From: Chloroflexota bacterium | Lineage (GTDB): Bacteria > Chloroflexota > Dormibacteria > Dormibacterales > Dormibacteraceae | Assembly: GCA_005881825.1 (NCBI GenBank) | Contig: VBEO01000061.1 | Span: 1-33,992 of the forward strand | Length of the DNA stretch: 33,992 nucleotides | Direction of reading: 5' to 3' | In this document: piece by piece, positions 7,204 to 16,212 of the stretch | Position numbering within the stretch: the stretch's first letter is position 1 | Layout: the number at the start of each line of letters is the position of its first letter | Made by a program: the position numbers and the translations under genes | The notes under the pieces: model-generated | The model's input: the letters and a program-made list of their open reading frames with translations, nothing else | Told to the model about the DNA's origin: nothing | Databases searched by the model: none

Positions 7204-9107
7204 GTCGCGGGCGCCGCCACCCGCGCCCGGACCGGCGCTGCTGCCGGCACGGCGGAGCCGAGGTTGCCGAGGAGGATCCCCAGCACCAGGATCGCCGCGC
7301 CGGCCCAGATCCAGGTCACCAGCGGGTTGACGAAGACCGTCACGGTGGCGTGGTCGGGAGCGGCGTCGTTGAGCACGACGTAGACGTCCTCCAGCGGCGT
7401 CGAGCGGATGGCCACCCGGCTGACGGCCTGGCCGCCCAGGCCGGGATAGAAAGCGCGCGCGGGCTGCAGCGTCTCGTCGCCCATGGTCAAGGTCACGAAC
7501 TGCTCGCTGACGCTGCCCGGCCGAGCTCCGAAGGCATCGAAGGTCAATGTGTGGCCAGCCACGGTCACAGCCTGTCCCGGGGCCAACGTCGCCGTCCTCT
7601 GGGACTGCCACACGTGCGATCCGACTATCCCAACGGCCACCACCACCACACCGAGGTGTGCGAGGTAAGCCCCGTAGACGCGGCGGTGACGCCAGGCCCA
7701 GGGCAGCGGCCGCAGGCCTCGCACCGATGTGACGGCGGCCGCGGCCAAGACGGGGAAAGCCAGCAATCCCACACCCCGGACGCCGCCCAACGCCAGCGCC
7801 GCCAGCGCGAGCAGCGCCGCCGCCGCCGGCCACGCCAGCGACCGCCACCAACCGCGGGGAGCGCGCCGCCAGGGCAGCAGTGGCCCAGCCGCCAGCAGCA
7901 GCAGCAGCGCCAGGAACAGCGGCCCGCTGACCCGCTCGTAGTAGGAGGGGCCGACCACGCGCTGAGCGCCGAATAGCCCGCTCATCAGCGGCAGCAGAGT
8001 GCCCCACAGCACGGCGGCCACCAGCCCGATGAGCAGGAAGTTCTGAAGCAGGAACGCGCCCTCGCGGGAGGCCGGCGACTCCAGCGGCCGCTCGGGGCGC
8101 AGCGAGCGCGAACGCCACGCCAGCATCCCCAGCGAGAAGGCGACCAGCACCGCCAGCAGGCCGAAGAACCAGGGGCCGATGTCGCTGACGGCGAAGGTGT
8201 GCACCGAGACCAGCGCTCCGCTGCGGACCAGGAAGGTCCCGAAGATGGCGAGCAGGAAGGCCCCGACCACGAGCCCCAGGTTCCAGGCCTTGAGCTGGCC
8301 GCGACGCTCCTGCACCTGCGCCGAGTGCACGTAGGCGGTGGTGGCCAGCCAGGGCAGCAGGGCCACGTTTTCGACCGGATCCCAGCCCCAGTAGCCGCCC
8401 CAGCCCAGCACGTGGTATGCCCACCACATGCCCAGCGTCAGGCCGGCCGTCTGCAGGCTCCAGGCCACCAGCGCCAGCCGCCGGGTCTGGGCCATCCACG
8501 CTGCGTCATAGCGCCCGGCCAGCAGCGAGGCCATGGCGAACGCGAAGGGAATCGCGAAGGAGCTGAACCCGGCCAGCAGGAAGGGCGGGTGGATGAGCAT
8601 GCCGCCGTCGCGCAGGATCGGGTTCAAGCCCAGGCCGTCCGCGGGCGTGATCTCGAGCAGGTCGAAGGGGCTGACCACGAAGACCAGCAAGGCCAGAAAG
8701 AAGCCCGCCAGCGCCGCCAGGATCGCGGTCGCGTATGCGCGCAGGCGCACGCCCGAGCGCCCCGCGGCCGCCACCGCCACCGAACCCAGGACGGTGAGGA
8801 CCAGGGTCCAGTAGAGCAGCGACCCCTCCTGGCCGCCGTAGAAGCTGGAGGCCAGAAGGGGCCAGGACAGGGAGCGGTCGGTGTGCTCGGTGACGTAGGC
8901 CAGCTCGAACTGGTGGCCGAGCAGCGCCCACTCCAGCGCCCCCGAGGCCAGGACCACGGCGGCGGCCGCCGCGTAGAGGCCGCGCCGGCCGACCCGCGCC
9001 AGGACGGCGTCGCGGCGCACACCGGCCCAGGCCGAGAGGCCGGCCCCGAAACCGGCCAGGGCCAGGCCGGCCAGCAGCGCGGCGCCGCCGAGACTGGCGG
9101 TTATCAA
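7200..9107 (-). CDS. ccmF: Cytochrome c haem lyase core subunit CcmF
   Basis: 635 residues, typical for CcmF, with about fourteen membrane segments. The WWD domain (MWWAYHVLGWGGYWGWDPVENVALLPWL, residues about 227-253) and flanking histidines are intact, as is GGQEGSLLYW near residue 91. CcmF receives haem from holo-CcmE and attaches it to the CxxCH motif of apocytochromes. The start is TTG at 9107, which overlaps the ccmE stop as TTGA; the open frame extends 109 codons further up but is only the shadow of ccmE. The stop overlaps the 31-residue gene. Confidence 0.95.
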   Translation of the reverse strand: MITASLGGAALLAGLALAGFGAGLSAWAGVRRDAVLARVGRRGLYAAAAAVVLASGALEWALLGHQFELAYVTEHTDRSLSWPLLASSFYGGQEGSLLYWTLVLTVLGSVAVAAAGRSGVRLRAYATAILAALAGFFLALLVFVVSPFDLLEITPADGLGLNPILRDGGMLIHPPFLLAGFSSFAIPFAFAMASLLAGRYDAAWMAQTRRLALVAWSLQTAGLTLGMWWAYHVLGWGGYWGWDPVENVALLPWLATTAYVHSAQVQERRGQLKAWNLGLVVGAFLLAIFGTFLVRSGALVSVHTFAVSDIGPWFFGLLAVLVAFSLGMLAWRSRSLRPERPLESPASREGAFLLQNFLLIGLVAAVLWGTLLPLMSGLFGAQRVVGPSYYERVSGPLFLALLLLLAAGPLLPWRRAPRGWWRSLAWPAAAALLALAALALGGVRGVGLLAFPVLAAAAVTSVRGLRPLPWAWRHRRVYGAYLAHLGVVVVAVGIVGSHVWQSQRTATLAPGQAVTVAGHTLTFDAFGARPGSVSEQFVTLTMGDETLQPARAFYPGLGGQAVSRVAIRSTPLEDVYVVLNDAAPDHATVTVFVNPLVTWIWAGAAILVLGILLGNLGSAVPAAAPVRARVAAPAT

Positions 9108-9478
9108 GCTTTGGCCGTGAAGCGGGACGGGCACTTGGCCAGCAGCGTGCGGGCGTGGAAGACGCCGTCGCCGCCGGTACGGCCCTCGACCACCACCTGG
9201 ATGCCCGGCTTGAAGATGTCGGGCAGCGTGCCCCGGTAGTCGACGGTCATGCGCGCGCTGGAGTCGGCCGCCGTGAAGCGCACCTCCTGCCCCCCGTCCA
9301 GCTTCTGGACGTCGTCCTGGACCACCCCCAGAACCCGCACGTCGCCGGCCGCCGGCTGGGACCGGACCTCGGAGATGGTCTGGTAGTACTCGGCCGAGCC
9401 GCTGGCGGCCGACCAGACCAGGTAGGTCACGCACCCGGCGACCACGAAGGCGGCGGCGCCGATCTTCATCCAGCTCAC
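9104..9478 (-). CDS. ccmE: Haem chaperone CcmE, variant with Cys instead of the haem-binding His
   Basis: 124 residues from GTG 9478 (GTGA overlap with the ccmG stop); an ATG three codons later at 9469 is an alternative. An N-terminal membrane anchor (MKIGAAAFVVAGCVTYLVW) precedes the OB-fold domain (RVLGVVQDD, TVDYRGTLPDIFKPGIQVVVEGR, FHARTLLAKCPSRF). In ordinary CcmE the end reads LAKHDxxY, with His bound covalently to haem; here it is CPSRF, with Cys116 in the His position and Phe120 in the Tyr position. A Cys form (CxxxY) is known from archaea and some bacteria that lack CcmH. The Phe is a further change. Confidence 0.95.
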   Translation of the reverse strand: MSWMKIGAAAFVVAGCVTYLVWSAASGSAEYYQTISEVRSQPAAGDVRVLGVVQDDVQKLDGGQEVRFTAADSSARMTVDYRGTLPDIFKPGIQVVVEGRTGGDGVFHARTLLAKCPSRFTAKA

Positions 9479-9996
9479 GGACCGCCCACCCCGATCAGCG
9501 CCAGGTAGCGGGCCAGGGCCTGCCCGTCCAGCGGGCCCAGAAAGCGGGCCGCCACCACGCCGTGGGAGTCGATGAAGTAGGTCTCGGGCGGACCGGTGAC
9601 GCTGAACCCGTTGGGCACCCCGCCCAGGGCGCTGCCCAGCGGGTAGGGATGGGGCTGTTCGGCCGCGTAGGCGCGCGCCGCGTCGAGCGAGTCCTTGTAG
9701 TCGACGCCCAGGAACTGAACCTGCCCGCTGTGGGCGCGAGCCGCGGCTTGCAGGGCAGGGTCTTCGATCCGGCAGGGCGCGCACCAGGAAGCCCAGAAGT
9801 TGACCACCACCGGCTGGCCCCTGAGCTCGGAGAGACGGAGGGTCGAGCCGTCGAAGGCGCCGACCACCAGCTCCGGGGCGGGCTTGCCGACCAGGGTCGC
9901 CGGCGGGTTGCCCGCGGGATGCAGCATTCCCCAGCCGGCCGCCGCCAGCACGACCGCCGCCAGCAGCCCCCCCGCGGCCCAACCGATCAGCCTCAC
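9475..9996 (-). CDS. ccmG: Membrane-anchored thioredoxin-like protein (CcmG/ResA type)
   Basis: 173 residues: an N-terminal membrane anchor (LIGWAAGGLLAAVVLAAAGWGML), then a TlpA/ResA-like thioredoxin fold with the active site NFWASWCAPCR at about residues 74-84, the extra-cytoplasmic strand GVDYKD and the cis-Pro region GPPETYFID. The GPPE(T/x)YFID motif is typical of CcmG. It reduces apocytochrome cysteines before haem attachment, or reduces its partner in that path. It starts at GTG 9996 overlapping the oxidoreductase stop (GTGA) and ends overlapping ccmE (GTGA). Confidence 0.92.
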   Translation of the reverse strand: MRLIGWAAGGLLAAVVLAAAGWGMLHPAGNPPATLVGKPAPELVVGAFDGSTLRLSELRGQPVVVNFWASWCAPCRIEDPALQAAARAHSGQVQFLGVDYKDSLDAARAYAAEQPHPYPLGSALGGVPNGFSVTGPPETYFIDSHGVVAARFLGPLDGQALARYLALIGVGGP

Positions 9997-11009
9997 CGCG
10001 GCGCCAGCGCCTCCAGGGCGTCGCGGACCTGGACCGCGTCGTTGCCCGGCACCTGGAGCGCCATGGCGACCTCGTCGACGCCGGCACGTTCCAGCTCGGC
10101 CAGCCGCTCCCGGCATTCCTCGGCGCCGCCGATCACGGTCACGGCGTCGACCATCTCGTCGCTGATCACCGCCATGGCTTCGTCCTTGCGCCGCTCCAGG
10201 TACAGGTCCTGGATGCGCTTGGCCTCCTCCTGGTAGCCGTAGCGCTGGAAGAGCTGGTTGTAGTAGTTGCGCTCGCGGGAGCCCATGCCCCCGATGTAAA
10301 GGGCCATGTGTGGCCGCACCAGATCGCGGCCTGCCTTCTTATCCTCGGTCACCACCACGGGCTGGAAGACGCAGACCGAGAAGTCGTCGAGGGAGCGCCC
10401 GGAGCGCGCCGCGCCCTTCTCCAGCTCGGGGCGGATGACTTGCCGGTAGTGCTTGGGGCTGAAGAAGACGGGCAGCCAGCCGTCCGCCTGCTCGGCGGCC
10501 AGCGCCACCCCGCTGGGCGTCAGCGTGGCCAGGTAGATGGGAATGCGGTCGCGGATGGGGTGCGTGATGATGTGCAGCCCCATCGGCATCTGAAAGATCT
10601 CGCCGTCGTACTTCAGTCGCTCGCGCTTGAGCACGGTGCGGACGATCTCCATCGTCTCCCGAAGGCGCCTCACCCCCTTCTCGAACTTGACCCCGTGCCA
10701 ACCCTCGATCACCTGGTGGCCGGAGGTGCCCAGGCCGAGGCTGAAGCGGCCGTCACTGATGGCGTCCAGCGAGGCGGCGGTCTGCGCTATCAGCGTGGGC
10801 GAGCGGCTGAAGACGTTGACGATGCCGGTGGCCAGGCCGATGCGCTGGGTCGAGCAGGCCAGCATGGCCAGGATCGTGAAGGCGTCCCAGCCGTAGGCCT
10901 CCGCCACCCAGACCTTGTCGTAGCCGAGCCGGTCCGCCTCCTGCACGTAGGCGACGACCATCTCGCGCGGGATGTGGTCCGTGTAGGGGACGTTGATCCC
11001 CAGCTTCAT
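9993..11009 (-). CDS. F420-dependent luciferase-like (LLM) oxidoreductase
   Basis: 338 residues, the normal LLM length, a TIM barrel. Landmarks are MKLGINVPYTDH, DKVWVAEAYGWDAFTILAMLA, the cofactor phosphate region GIVNVFSRSPTLIAQTAASLDAISDGRFSLGLGTSG, and PIYLATLTPSGVALAAEQADGWLPVFFSP, all as in the F420-type (Mer/MSMEG-like) branch rather than FMN luciferases. The substrate is unknown. The start ATG at 11009 is chosen because the long open frame above it is the shadow of the GH1 gene. It overlaps ccmG as GTGA, so it is part of the same unit as the cytochrome c genes, perhaps by chance of packing. Confidence 0.88.
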   Translation of the reverse strand: MKLGINVPYTDHIPREMVVAYVQEADRLGYDKVWVAEAYGWDAFTILAMLACSTQRIGLATGIVNVFSRSPTLIAQTAASLDAISDGRFSLGLGTSGHQVIEGWHGVKFEKGVRRLRETMEIVRTVLKRERLKYDGEIFQMPMGLHIITHPIRDRIPIYLATLTPSGVALAAEQADGWLPVFFSPKHYRQVIRPELEKGAARSGRSLDDFSVCVFQPVVVTEDKKAGRDLVRPHMALYIGGMGSRERNYYNQLFQRYGYQEEAKRIQDLYLERRKDEAMAVISDEMVDAVTVIGGAEECRERLAELERAGVDEVAMALQVPGNDAVQVRDALEALAPR

Positions 11010-11026
11010 TTCGCGGTCGAGTCTAG

Positions 11027-12265
11027 TTAGTCGGGTTCCACCGCGTTGGCGGCCGCAATCCGCGCGTAGAGCATTGCGCTCGGCTTCATCTCTCGCTCGA
11101 GTGTGGTGCGATCGACGGCGATCAGCCCGAACTTCTGCGAGTAGCCGCGGGCCCACTCGAAATTGTCCGTGGCGGTCCAGTGGAAGTAGCCGCGTACGTC
11201 CACACCGTCGGCTATGGCGCGGTGCACCGACCGCAGCACGGCGGGCAGGTAAGCCTGACGCACGGCGTCGTCGCCGGTGCTGATGCCGTTCTCGGTCACG
11301 TACACCGGCTTCCCGAGCTCGCGCACCTCGTTGAGCACGTCGCGCATCCAGGCTGGATCCGAAGTCCAGCCCATGTCCGTGACCGGCACCCCCGGCACGT
11401 TGCGACGGGGGATGAACTGCTCGCCCGGCCGCCGGAGATCGAGGGCGGCGTTCTGCGCCCAGTAGTGCGCGATGCCGATCCAATCGGCCTCGGCCTCCAC
11501 CACCCGTTCCCGGCGCACCCGTCCCACCGGCCAGCGGTCCATGAAGCCCTCGGCGGTGCGTGCGGCCCAGCGGTCGCGCCGGGTGTTGCGTTCGGGCAGG
11601 AGCAGGAAGCGGTGATGACTGAGGCCGACGCGCGCGTCCGGAAGCTGCTCGTGAATTGCGCGATAGGCGGCGAGGTGCGCCTGGCGCATGTGTGCCAGCA
11701 CGCGCCAGACTCCCAGCAGATCACCTCGGCGCCCCGGCGGGAACTCGCCTCCCAGCCAGCCGTTGAAGGCGTAGATGTTGGGCTCGTTGATCGTGCACCA
11801 GAGATGGACGAGGTCGCCCAGGTCCCGCACCACCCGGCGCACGAAGCGCACGAAAGCTTCTGGCGCGCCCGACGACGCCCAGCCCCCGCCCTCGGCGAAC
11901 CAGATCGGGCTCGTGAAGTGGTGGAGCGTGAGCATGGGCTGCAGTCCCTGCTCGCGCAGCTCACCGAGCACGTCGCGGTAGTGCCGGATCTGGCGGCTGT
12001 CGAACTCCCCAGGCCGGGGTTCGACGCGCGACCACTCGATCGAGAGCCGGTGCGCGTTGTTGTGCATCTCGCGCAAAAGCCGGAAGTCCTCCCGGTAGCG
12101 CCGGTAGTGGTCGCAGGCGACCAGCGAGGAATCGCCGTTCTGGATCCGCCCTGGTTCCTGCTCGAACCGCCACCAGTCGTTGTTGCGGTTGTCACCCTCG
12201 ACCTGGTGGGCGGCGCTCGCCGTGCCCCAAAGGAAGCCCTCGGGGAACTTGAGGGGTTCGCCCAC
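11027..12265 (-). CDS. Glycoside hydrolase family 1 (beta-glucosidase-like)
   Basis: 412 residues, somewhat short for GH1 (usually 440-480). FPEGFLWGTASAAHQVEG near the start is the family entry motif. The acid/base Glu is E161 in CTINEPN and the nucleophile is E325 in YVTENG; HYWAQN and FHWTATDNFEWARGYSQKFGL match the sugar-binding end of the barrel. It hydrolyses beta-linked sugars, probably in the cytosol because no signal peptide is seen. The GTG start at 12265 is 24 bp from the divergent phosphoesterase. It lies 17 bp ahead of the F420-type gene and could share its transcript. Confidence 0.92.
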   Translation of the reverse strand: MGEPLKFPEGFLWGTASAAHQVEGDNRNNDWWRFEQEPGRIQNGDSSLVACDHYRRYREDFRLLREMHNNAHRLSIEWSRVEPRPGEFDSRQIRHYRDVLGELREQGLQPMLTLHHFTSPIWFAEGGGWASSGAPEAFVRFVRRVVRDLGDLVHLWCTINEPNIYAFNGWLGGEFPPGRRGDLLGVWRVLAHMRQAHLAAYRAIHEQLPDARVGLSHHRFLLLPERNTRRDRWAARTAEGFMDRWPVGRVRRERVVEAEADWIGIAHYWAQNAALDLRRPGEQFIPRRNVPGVPVTDMGWTSDPAWMRDVLNEVRELGKPVYVTENGISTGDDAVRQAYLPAVLRSVHRAIADGVDVRGYFHWTATDNFEWARGYSQKFGLIAVDRTTLEREMKPSAMLYARIAAANAVEPD

Positions 12266-12289
12266 CGGGCTGGATCATAGGCCTCCCAA

Positions 12290-13648
12290 ATGGCCGGGCT
12301 GACCCGCCGCCGCTTCCTCGCCGCCGCCGCCGGAATGGCCGGCGGGCTGGCCTTCCCCGGAGTCCGCCTGGGGCGCGCGGCGGAGACGCCCATCGAGCAC
12401 GTCGTCCTCCTGATGCAGGAGAACCGCTCCTTCGACCACTACTTCGGCCTCTTCCCCGGCGCCGACGGATTTCCCGACTGCGCGCCCGTCAAGCCTGCCC
12501 CCTCGCTGACGCTGCTCGACCCCCCGCACGACACGGACAGTGCGCGCGCCGAGTACCACGGCGGGCGGAATGACGGATTCGAGCTGCTGGGCGGCGGCGA
12601 GGCCCTCACCTATTACACAGGGGAGGACCTGCCGTACTACTGGGCGCTGGCCCATCGCTTCACGCTCTGCGACCGCTACTTCTGCTCGGTCCTGGGGCCC
12701 ACCTTGCCCAACCGGTTGTACGCTCTGGCCGCCTCAGCGGGCGGCTACAAGAACAACCCCAGCACGATCGATCCCGCCCTGCTGCCGCGGCCCAACCTGG
12801 TCGACCGGCTGGACGAAGCGCACGTCAGCTGGGCCTGCTACTCCGCCAACGGCCCCGCTTCGTATCCCTCCAGCTTCTCGGCCATCAGCTACTACCCGGA
12901 GCGCCGCGCCGATCCCCGGGCGCTGCATACCTACGACGACTTCCGGCGCGACGCCGCCGCCGGCAGCCTGCCCAGCGTGTCCTGGGTGCTGCCGGCCGAA
13001 CCGCTGAGTGAGCATCCGTCCGACCCCATCCACTGGGGCGAGCGCTTCGCGGCCCTGACCATCAACTCGGTGGCGGCCGGGCCGGCCTGGAAGCGCACCG
13101 CGGTGATTCTCAACTACGACGAGAACGGCGGCTTCTACGACCACGTGGCGCCGCCCCAGGTCGACCCCCGCGGCTTCGGCTTCCGCGTCCCCTGCATCGT
13201 GGCCTCGCCATGGGCGCGGCCGGGGCACATCTCTTCGCAGGTGCTGGACCACACCTCGGTCCTGGCCTTCATAAGGACCGTCTTCAGGCTCCGGCCGGTA
13301 AACGATCGGGAAGCCGGCGCTGCGCCGATCAGCGATGCCTTCGATTTCGGCCACGCTGAGACGGGGTTCGTCTCCTACACCGACCGCCGGCGGCTGGCCT
13401 CGGACGAGCAGCCCCAGGATTGGTATGCGCGGCTGCTGGCGCTGCCGGTGCCGCCCGGGGCCCGGTCGGAGGTCCCCAAGCCCCGGCCGCTCTGCCCCCC
13501 CACCCCGCCCGATCTCACCGCCGGTGCCGTGGCCGCCGCCGCCGCCGGCGGGCTGACCCTGGCGGCCGCCCGCTACAGAGCCGGCTTGGGGACGTCCGGT
13601 TCCGGCGTGCCCGGGGTCCCGACCGGCACTTCAGGCGGCGGCGTGTAG
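12290..13648 (+). CDS. Tat-exported phosphoesterase (phospholipase C / acid phosphatase family)
   Basis: 452 residues. A Tat signal ([20 protein letters not shown], residues 5-24) is followed by the PF04185 phosphoesterase core: [18 protein letters not shown] (residues 36-53), the metal/nucleophile region, then [17 protein letters not shown] and [17 protein letters not shown]. Such enzymes hydrolyse phospholipids or phosphomonoesters outside the membrane, releasing diglyceride or phosphate. Which of the two it does cannot be told. The Gly/Ala/Pro-rich C-terminus may be a disordered or hydrophobic tail. Its last 76 bases overlap the histidine phosphatase on the other strand. Confidence 0.9.
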   Translation: MAGLTRRRFLAAAAGMAGGLAFPGVRLGRAAETPIEHVVLLMQENRSFDHYFGLFPGADGFPDCAPVKPAPSLTLLDPPHDTDSARAEYHGGRNDGFELLGGGEALTYYTGEDLPYYWALAHRFTLCDRYFCSVLGPTLPNRLYALAASAGGYKNNPSTIDPALLPRPNLVDRLDEAHVSWACYSANGPASYPSSFSAISYYPERRADPRALHTYDDFRRDAAAGSLPSVSWVLPAEPLSEHPSDPIHWGERFAALTINSVAAGPAWKRTAVILNYDENGGFYDHVAPPQVDPRGFGFRVPCIVASPWARPGHISSQVLDHTSVLAFIRTVFRLRPVNDREAGAAPISDAFDFGHAETGFVSYTDRRRLASDEQPQDWYARLLALPVPPGARSEVPKPRPLCPPTPPDLTAGAVAAAAAGGLTLAAARYRAGLGTSGSGVPGVPTGTSGGGV

Positions 13649-14244
13649 GCGACGCCCACCACCTGCTGGCCTTCGGGGTCGAAGTCAACCTCCAGCACCC
13701 CGGCCCGGGCCACGTTGCGGCGGTACATCTCGACCTCGCTGTGGGGCCGGCCCTCGAGCAGGATCCAGGCCGCCTGCAAAGGGTCCGCGTGGCTGACGAG
13801 CGCCGTCACCTCGGCCGGGTGTTCGCGGGCGTAACGCCGCGCCACCTCCAGGACCCGGCCGCCCATCGCGGCGATCGTCTCGTCCCCCGGCAGCAGGCCG
13901 CGGCGCGCCTTGTGCACCAGCCAGAGCGGGCGCCGGAAGGGCACCTGCCAGGGCGGGACGCCCTGCAAATAGCGCCCGAACTCCGCCTCCCGCAGCTCCG
14001 GCTCCTCGATCAACGGCACCGGCCGGGGCAGCTGGGCGGCGATCAGCTCGGCGGTTTCCCGCGCCCGCTGCAGCGGGCTGTGCACGATCCGCGCCAGTCC
14101 GGCGTCGCGCAGGCGCTGCCCCAACAGCTCGGCCTGCCGGCGTCCCCGCGGGCTGAGCGGGAAGTTGTCGAGATGCCCGTACAGGACCCGTTTGGGGTTG
14201 AGCACGTCGGCGTGCCGGATCAGATAGACGCGGGTCAGCGGCAC
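13573..14244 (-). CDS. Histidine phosphatase superfamily protein (phosphoglycerate mutase-like)
   Basis: 223 residues from GTG 14244. The catalytic LIRHAD (H11) is right at the start, with [14 protein letters not shown], the acidic [11 protein letters not shown] and the second catalytic histidine in ALVSHADPL, so the active site is complete. These are cofactor-independent-of-2,3-BPG broad phosphatases or mutases; substrate unknown (CobC-like or sugar phosphatase possible). No good ribosome binding site is visible. The C-terminal 25 residues are Pro/Gly-rich and lie in the antisense overlap with the phosphoesterase gene. Confidence 0.88.
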   Translation of the reverse strand: MPLTRVYLIRHADVLNPKRVLYGHLDNFPLSPRGRRQAELLGQRLRDAGLARIVHSPLQRARETAELIAAQLPRPVPLIEEPELREAEFGRYLQGVPPWQVPFRRPLWLVHKARRGLLPGDETIAAMGGRVLEVARRYAREHPAEVTALVSHADPLQAAWILLEGRPHSEVEMYRRNVARAGVLEVDFDPEGQQVVGVAYTPPPEVPVGTPGTPEPDVPKPAL

Positions 14245-14279
14245 CGGGTGGAGTCTAGGGAGGTCTGGAGCGCGGCCTC

Positions 14280-14930
14280 TTAGACCAGAGGCAGGTGGGT
14301 CGAAGATGCCGACAGGGCTTCCGTGAAGGTGCGGTTCGGCCCCTGGCCCGACATCCGGCCCTGGTTCAGAGTGGCGTAGGCCTCCGTGATCAGGTCCTGC
14401 TGGTTCATGCGCTCGTGGGCCACGCTGGCGATGCCCACGGAGACCGTCAGGCGCTGCCAGTTGCCACCGGTCTGGAAGTCGTGGGAGGCGACTGAACGAC
14501 GCAGCTTGTCGGCGGCCAGGACGGCGCCGGCGGCGTCGGTTTCGGGCAGCACGATCGCGTAATGTGGCGGCCCGTCGCTGTCCAGGAAGGCGACGGTGTC
14601 CGTGTCTCGGACGGCCGCCACCAGGGCCTGCCCGATCTCTTTGAGCAGGTTGTTGAGCTGGCTGGTGCCCAGGTCGCGGTGTATGTGCTCGGCGTGGTCG
14701 ACCTCCACCACCAGGGCCGAAAGCGGGCGCTTGTAGCGGACCGCGCGGTTCACCTCTTGGCCCAGCATCGCCTTGGCGAACACCGCGTTGAAGAGCTCCG
14801 TGGTCGTGTCGACCACGAAGATGGGACTGGAATTGCGTTCGCGTTGGCTGTGGCCGCAATTCGGGCAGAACTGGGCCCCATCGGGGACCTGCCCCTCACA
14901 GGACCAGCAGACCGACATCGTGGGCGGCAT
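14280..14930 (-). CDS. Zinc-ribbon protein with degenerate GGDEF domain
   Basis: 216 residues. An N-terminal zinc ribbon has four cysteines (C8, C11, C22, C25; CWSC and CPNC). Residues about 45-200 follow the diguanylate cyclase fold: RYKRPLSALVVEVD, LNNLLKEIGQALVAAVRDTDTVAF, then the YAIVLPETD and RLTVSVGIASV strands. At the active loop the GGDEF signature is replaced by SDGPPH (118-123), so c-di-GMP synthesis is not expected. It may bind nucleotide or act by protein contact. The ATG at 14930 is used; a second at 14918 is possible. It is divergent from rarA, 40 bp apart. A longer open frame upstream is antisense noise. Confidence 0.8.
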   Translation of the reverse strand: MPPTMSVCWSCEGQVPDGAQFCPNCGHSQRERNSSPIFVVDTTTELFNAVFAKAMLGQEVNRAVRYKRPLSALVVEVDHAEHIHRDLGTSQLNNLLKEIGQALVAAVRDTDTVAFLDSDGPPHYAIVLPETDAAGAVLAADKLRRSVASHDFQTGGNWQRLTVSVGIASVAHERMNQQDLITEAYATLNQGRMSGQGPNRTFTEALSASSTHLPLV

Positions 14931-14970
14931 TCTAGCCGTGAGTACCCGAATTCGCTGACGATTGACAAAG

Positions 14971-16212
14971 ATGGGGGCCCAGCAGGATCTCTTCGGCAGT
15001 GAACCGGAACCCGGCCGCCGGGCCGACGCGCCGCTGGCCAGCCGCCTGCGCCCGCTCAGCTTCGACGACCTGGTGGGCCAGGAGAAGACGGTGGCCGTGC
15101 TGCGCAGCCTGGCCGAGTCCGGGCGCCTGCCGAGCATCGTGCTCTGGGGGCCGCCGGGCAGCGGCAAGACGACCCTGGCCGCCATCCTGGCCCGGGCCAC
15201 GGGGTCCCGCTTCGTGGCCATCAGCGCCGTGACCTCGGGCGTGCCCGAGCTGCGCAAGGTGGTGGCCGAGGCCCGCCAGGCCAGGCGGCTGGACCAGCGC
15301 ACGGTGCTCTTCATCGACGAGCTGCACCGCTTCAACAAGGCGCAGCAGGACGCCATCCTGCCCCACGTCGAGGACGGGACCGTGACCATGATCGGCGCCA
15401 CCACCGAAAACCCTTCCTTCGAGGTGATCTCGCCTCTGCTCTCGCGCAGCCGGGTCTTCCGGCTCGAAGCCCTGACCGGCGCCGACCTCGAGAAGATCGC
15501 GCGCCGGGGCCTGGAGGAGCTGGGCACCGAGATCGACCCGGACGCACTGGGCGCGCTGCTGGAGGCGGCCCGCGGCGACGCTCGCGTCGTGCTCAACGCG
15601 CTGGAAGCGGCGGCCGCCCTCGCCGGCGGGCGTGCGATCGCACTGCCGGACGTCGAAGCCGCGATGCAGCAGCGGCATCTCCTGTACGACCGGGCGGGCG
15701 ACCAGCACTACGACATGGTCTCGGCCATGATCAAAAGCATTCGGGGCAGCGACCCCGACGCCGCCGTCTATTGGATGGCGCGGATGCTGGAGGCTGGCGA
15801 AGATCCCATGTTCGTGGCCCGCCGGCTGGTGATCAGCGCCGCCGAGGACGTCGGCCTGGCCGAGCCGGGCGCGCTGGCGGTGGCGGTCGCCGCCCAGCAG
15901 GCGGCGCACTTCGTAGGCATGCCGGAGGCCGTGATCCCACTGAGTGAGGCGGCCGTCCACCTGGCCAAGGCGCCCAAGTCGAACGCTTCCTACATGGCCT
16001 ACAACCGGGCCCGGGAGGCGATCGAGCGCACCGGCAACCTGCCGGTGCCCCTGCATCTGCGCCAGGCGCCGACCGGACTCATGAAGGCGATGGGCTACGG
16101 AAAGGGCTACAAGTACGCCCACGACTACGAGGGCGCCAAGGTCGACCAGCAGCACCTGCCGGACGAGCTCAAGGACGCCCGCTTCTACGAGCCGACCGAC
16201 CGCGATCAGTAA
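14971..16212 (+). CDS. rarA: Replication-associated recombination AAA+ ATPase RarA (MgsA)
   Basis: 413 residues from ATG 14971; a TTG at 14962 would add three. After a short QxDLF peptide (QQDLF, residues 4-8, a typical beta-clamp-binding motif), the AAA+ domain has LRPLSFDDLVGQE, Walker A GPPGSGKTT (60-68), Walker B LFIDELHRFN (113-122) and ATTENPSFEV. The C-terminal tetramerisation part has YDMVSAMIKSIRGSDPDAAVYWMARMLEAGEDP and ends GYKYAHDYEG, all diagnostic of the RarA/WRNIP1 family. It acts at stalled replication forks and gaps. Confidence 0.96.
   Translation: MGAQQDLFGSEPEPGRRADAPLASRLRPLSFDDLVGQEKTVAVLRSLAESGRLPSIVLWGPPGSGKTTLAAILARATGSRFVAISAVTSGVPELRKVVAEARQARRLDQRTVLFIDELHRFNKAQQDAILPHVEDGTVTMIGATTENPSFEVISPLLSRSRVFRLEALTGADLEKIARRGLEELGTEIDPDALGALLEAARGDARVVLNALEAAAALAGGRAIALPDVEAAMQQRHLLYDRAGDQHYDMVSAMIKSIRGSDPDAAVYWMARMLEAGEDPMFVARRLVISAAEDVGLAEPGALAVAVAAQQAAHFVGMPEAVIPLSEAAVHLAKAPKSNASYMAYNRAREAIERTGNLPVPLHLRQAPTGLMKAMGYGKGYKYAHDYEGAKVDQQHLPDELKDARFYEPTDRDQ

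Noticed and set aside
14280-14930. Active diguanylate cyclase.
   Set aside because: The GGDEF loop is SDGPPH, so the catalytic and metal-binding residues are missing.
14931-15596. N-terminal 222-residue extension of the zinc-ribbon/GGDEF frame.
   Set aside because: It is Ser/Arg-rich and lies wholly antisense to the rarA AAA+ domain; the zinc ribbon begins right after the ATG at 14930.
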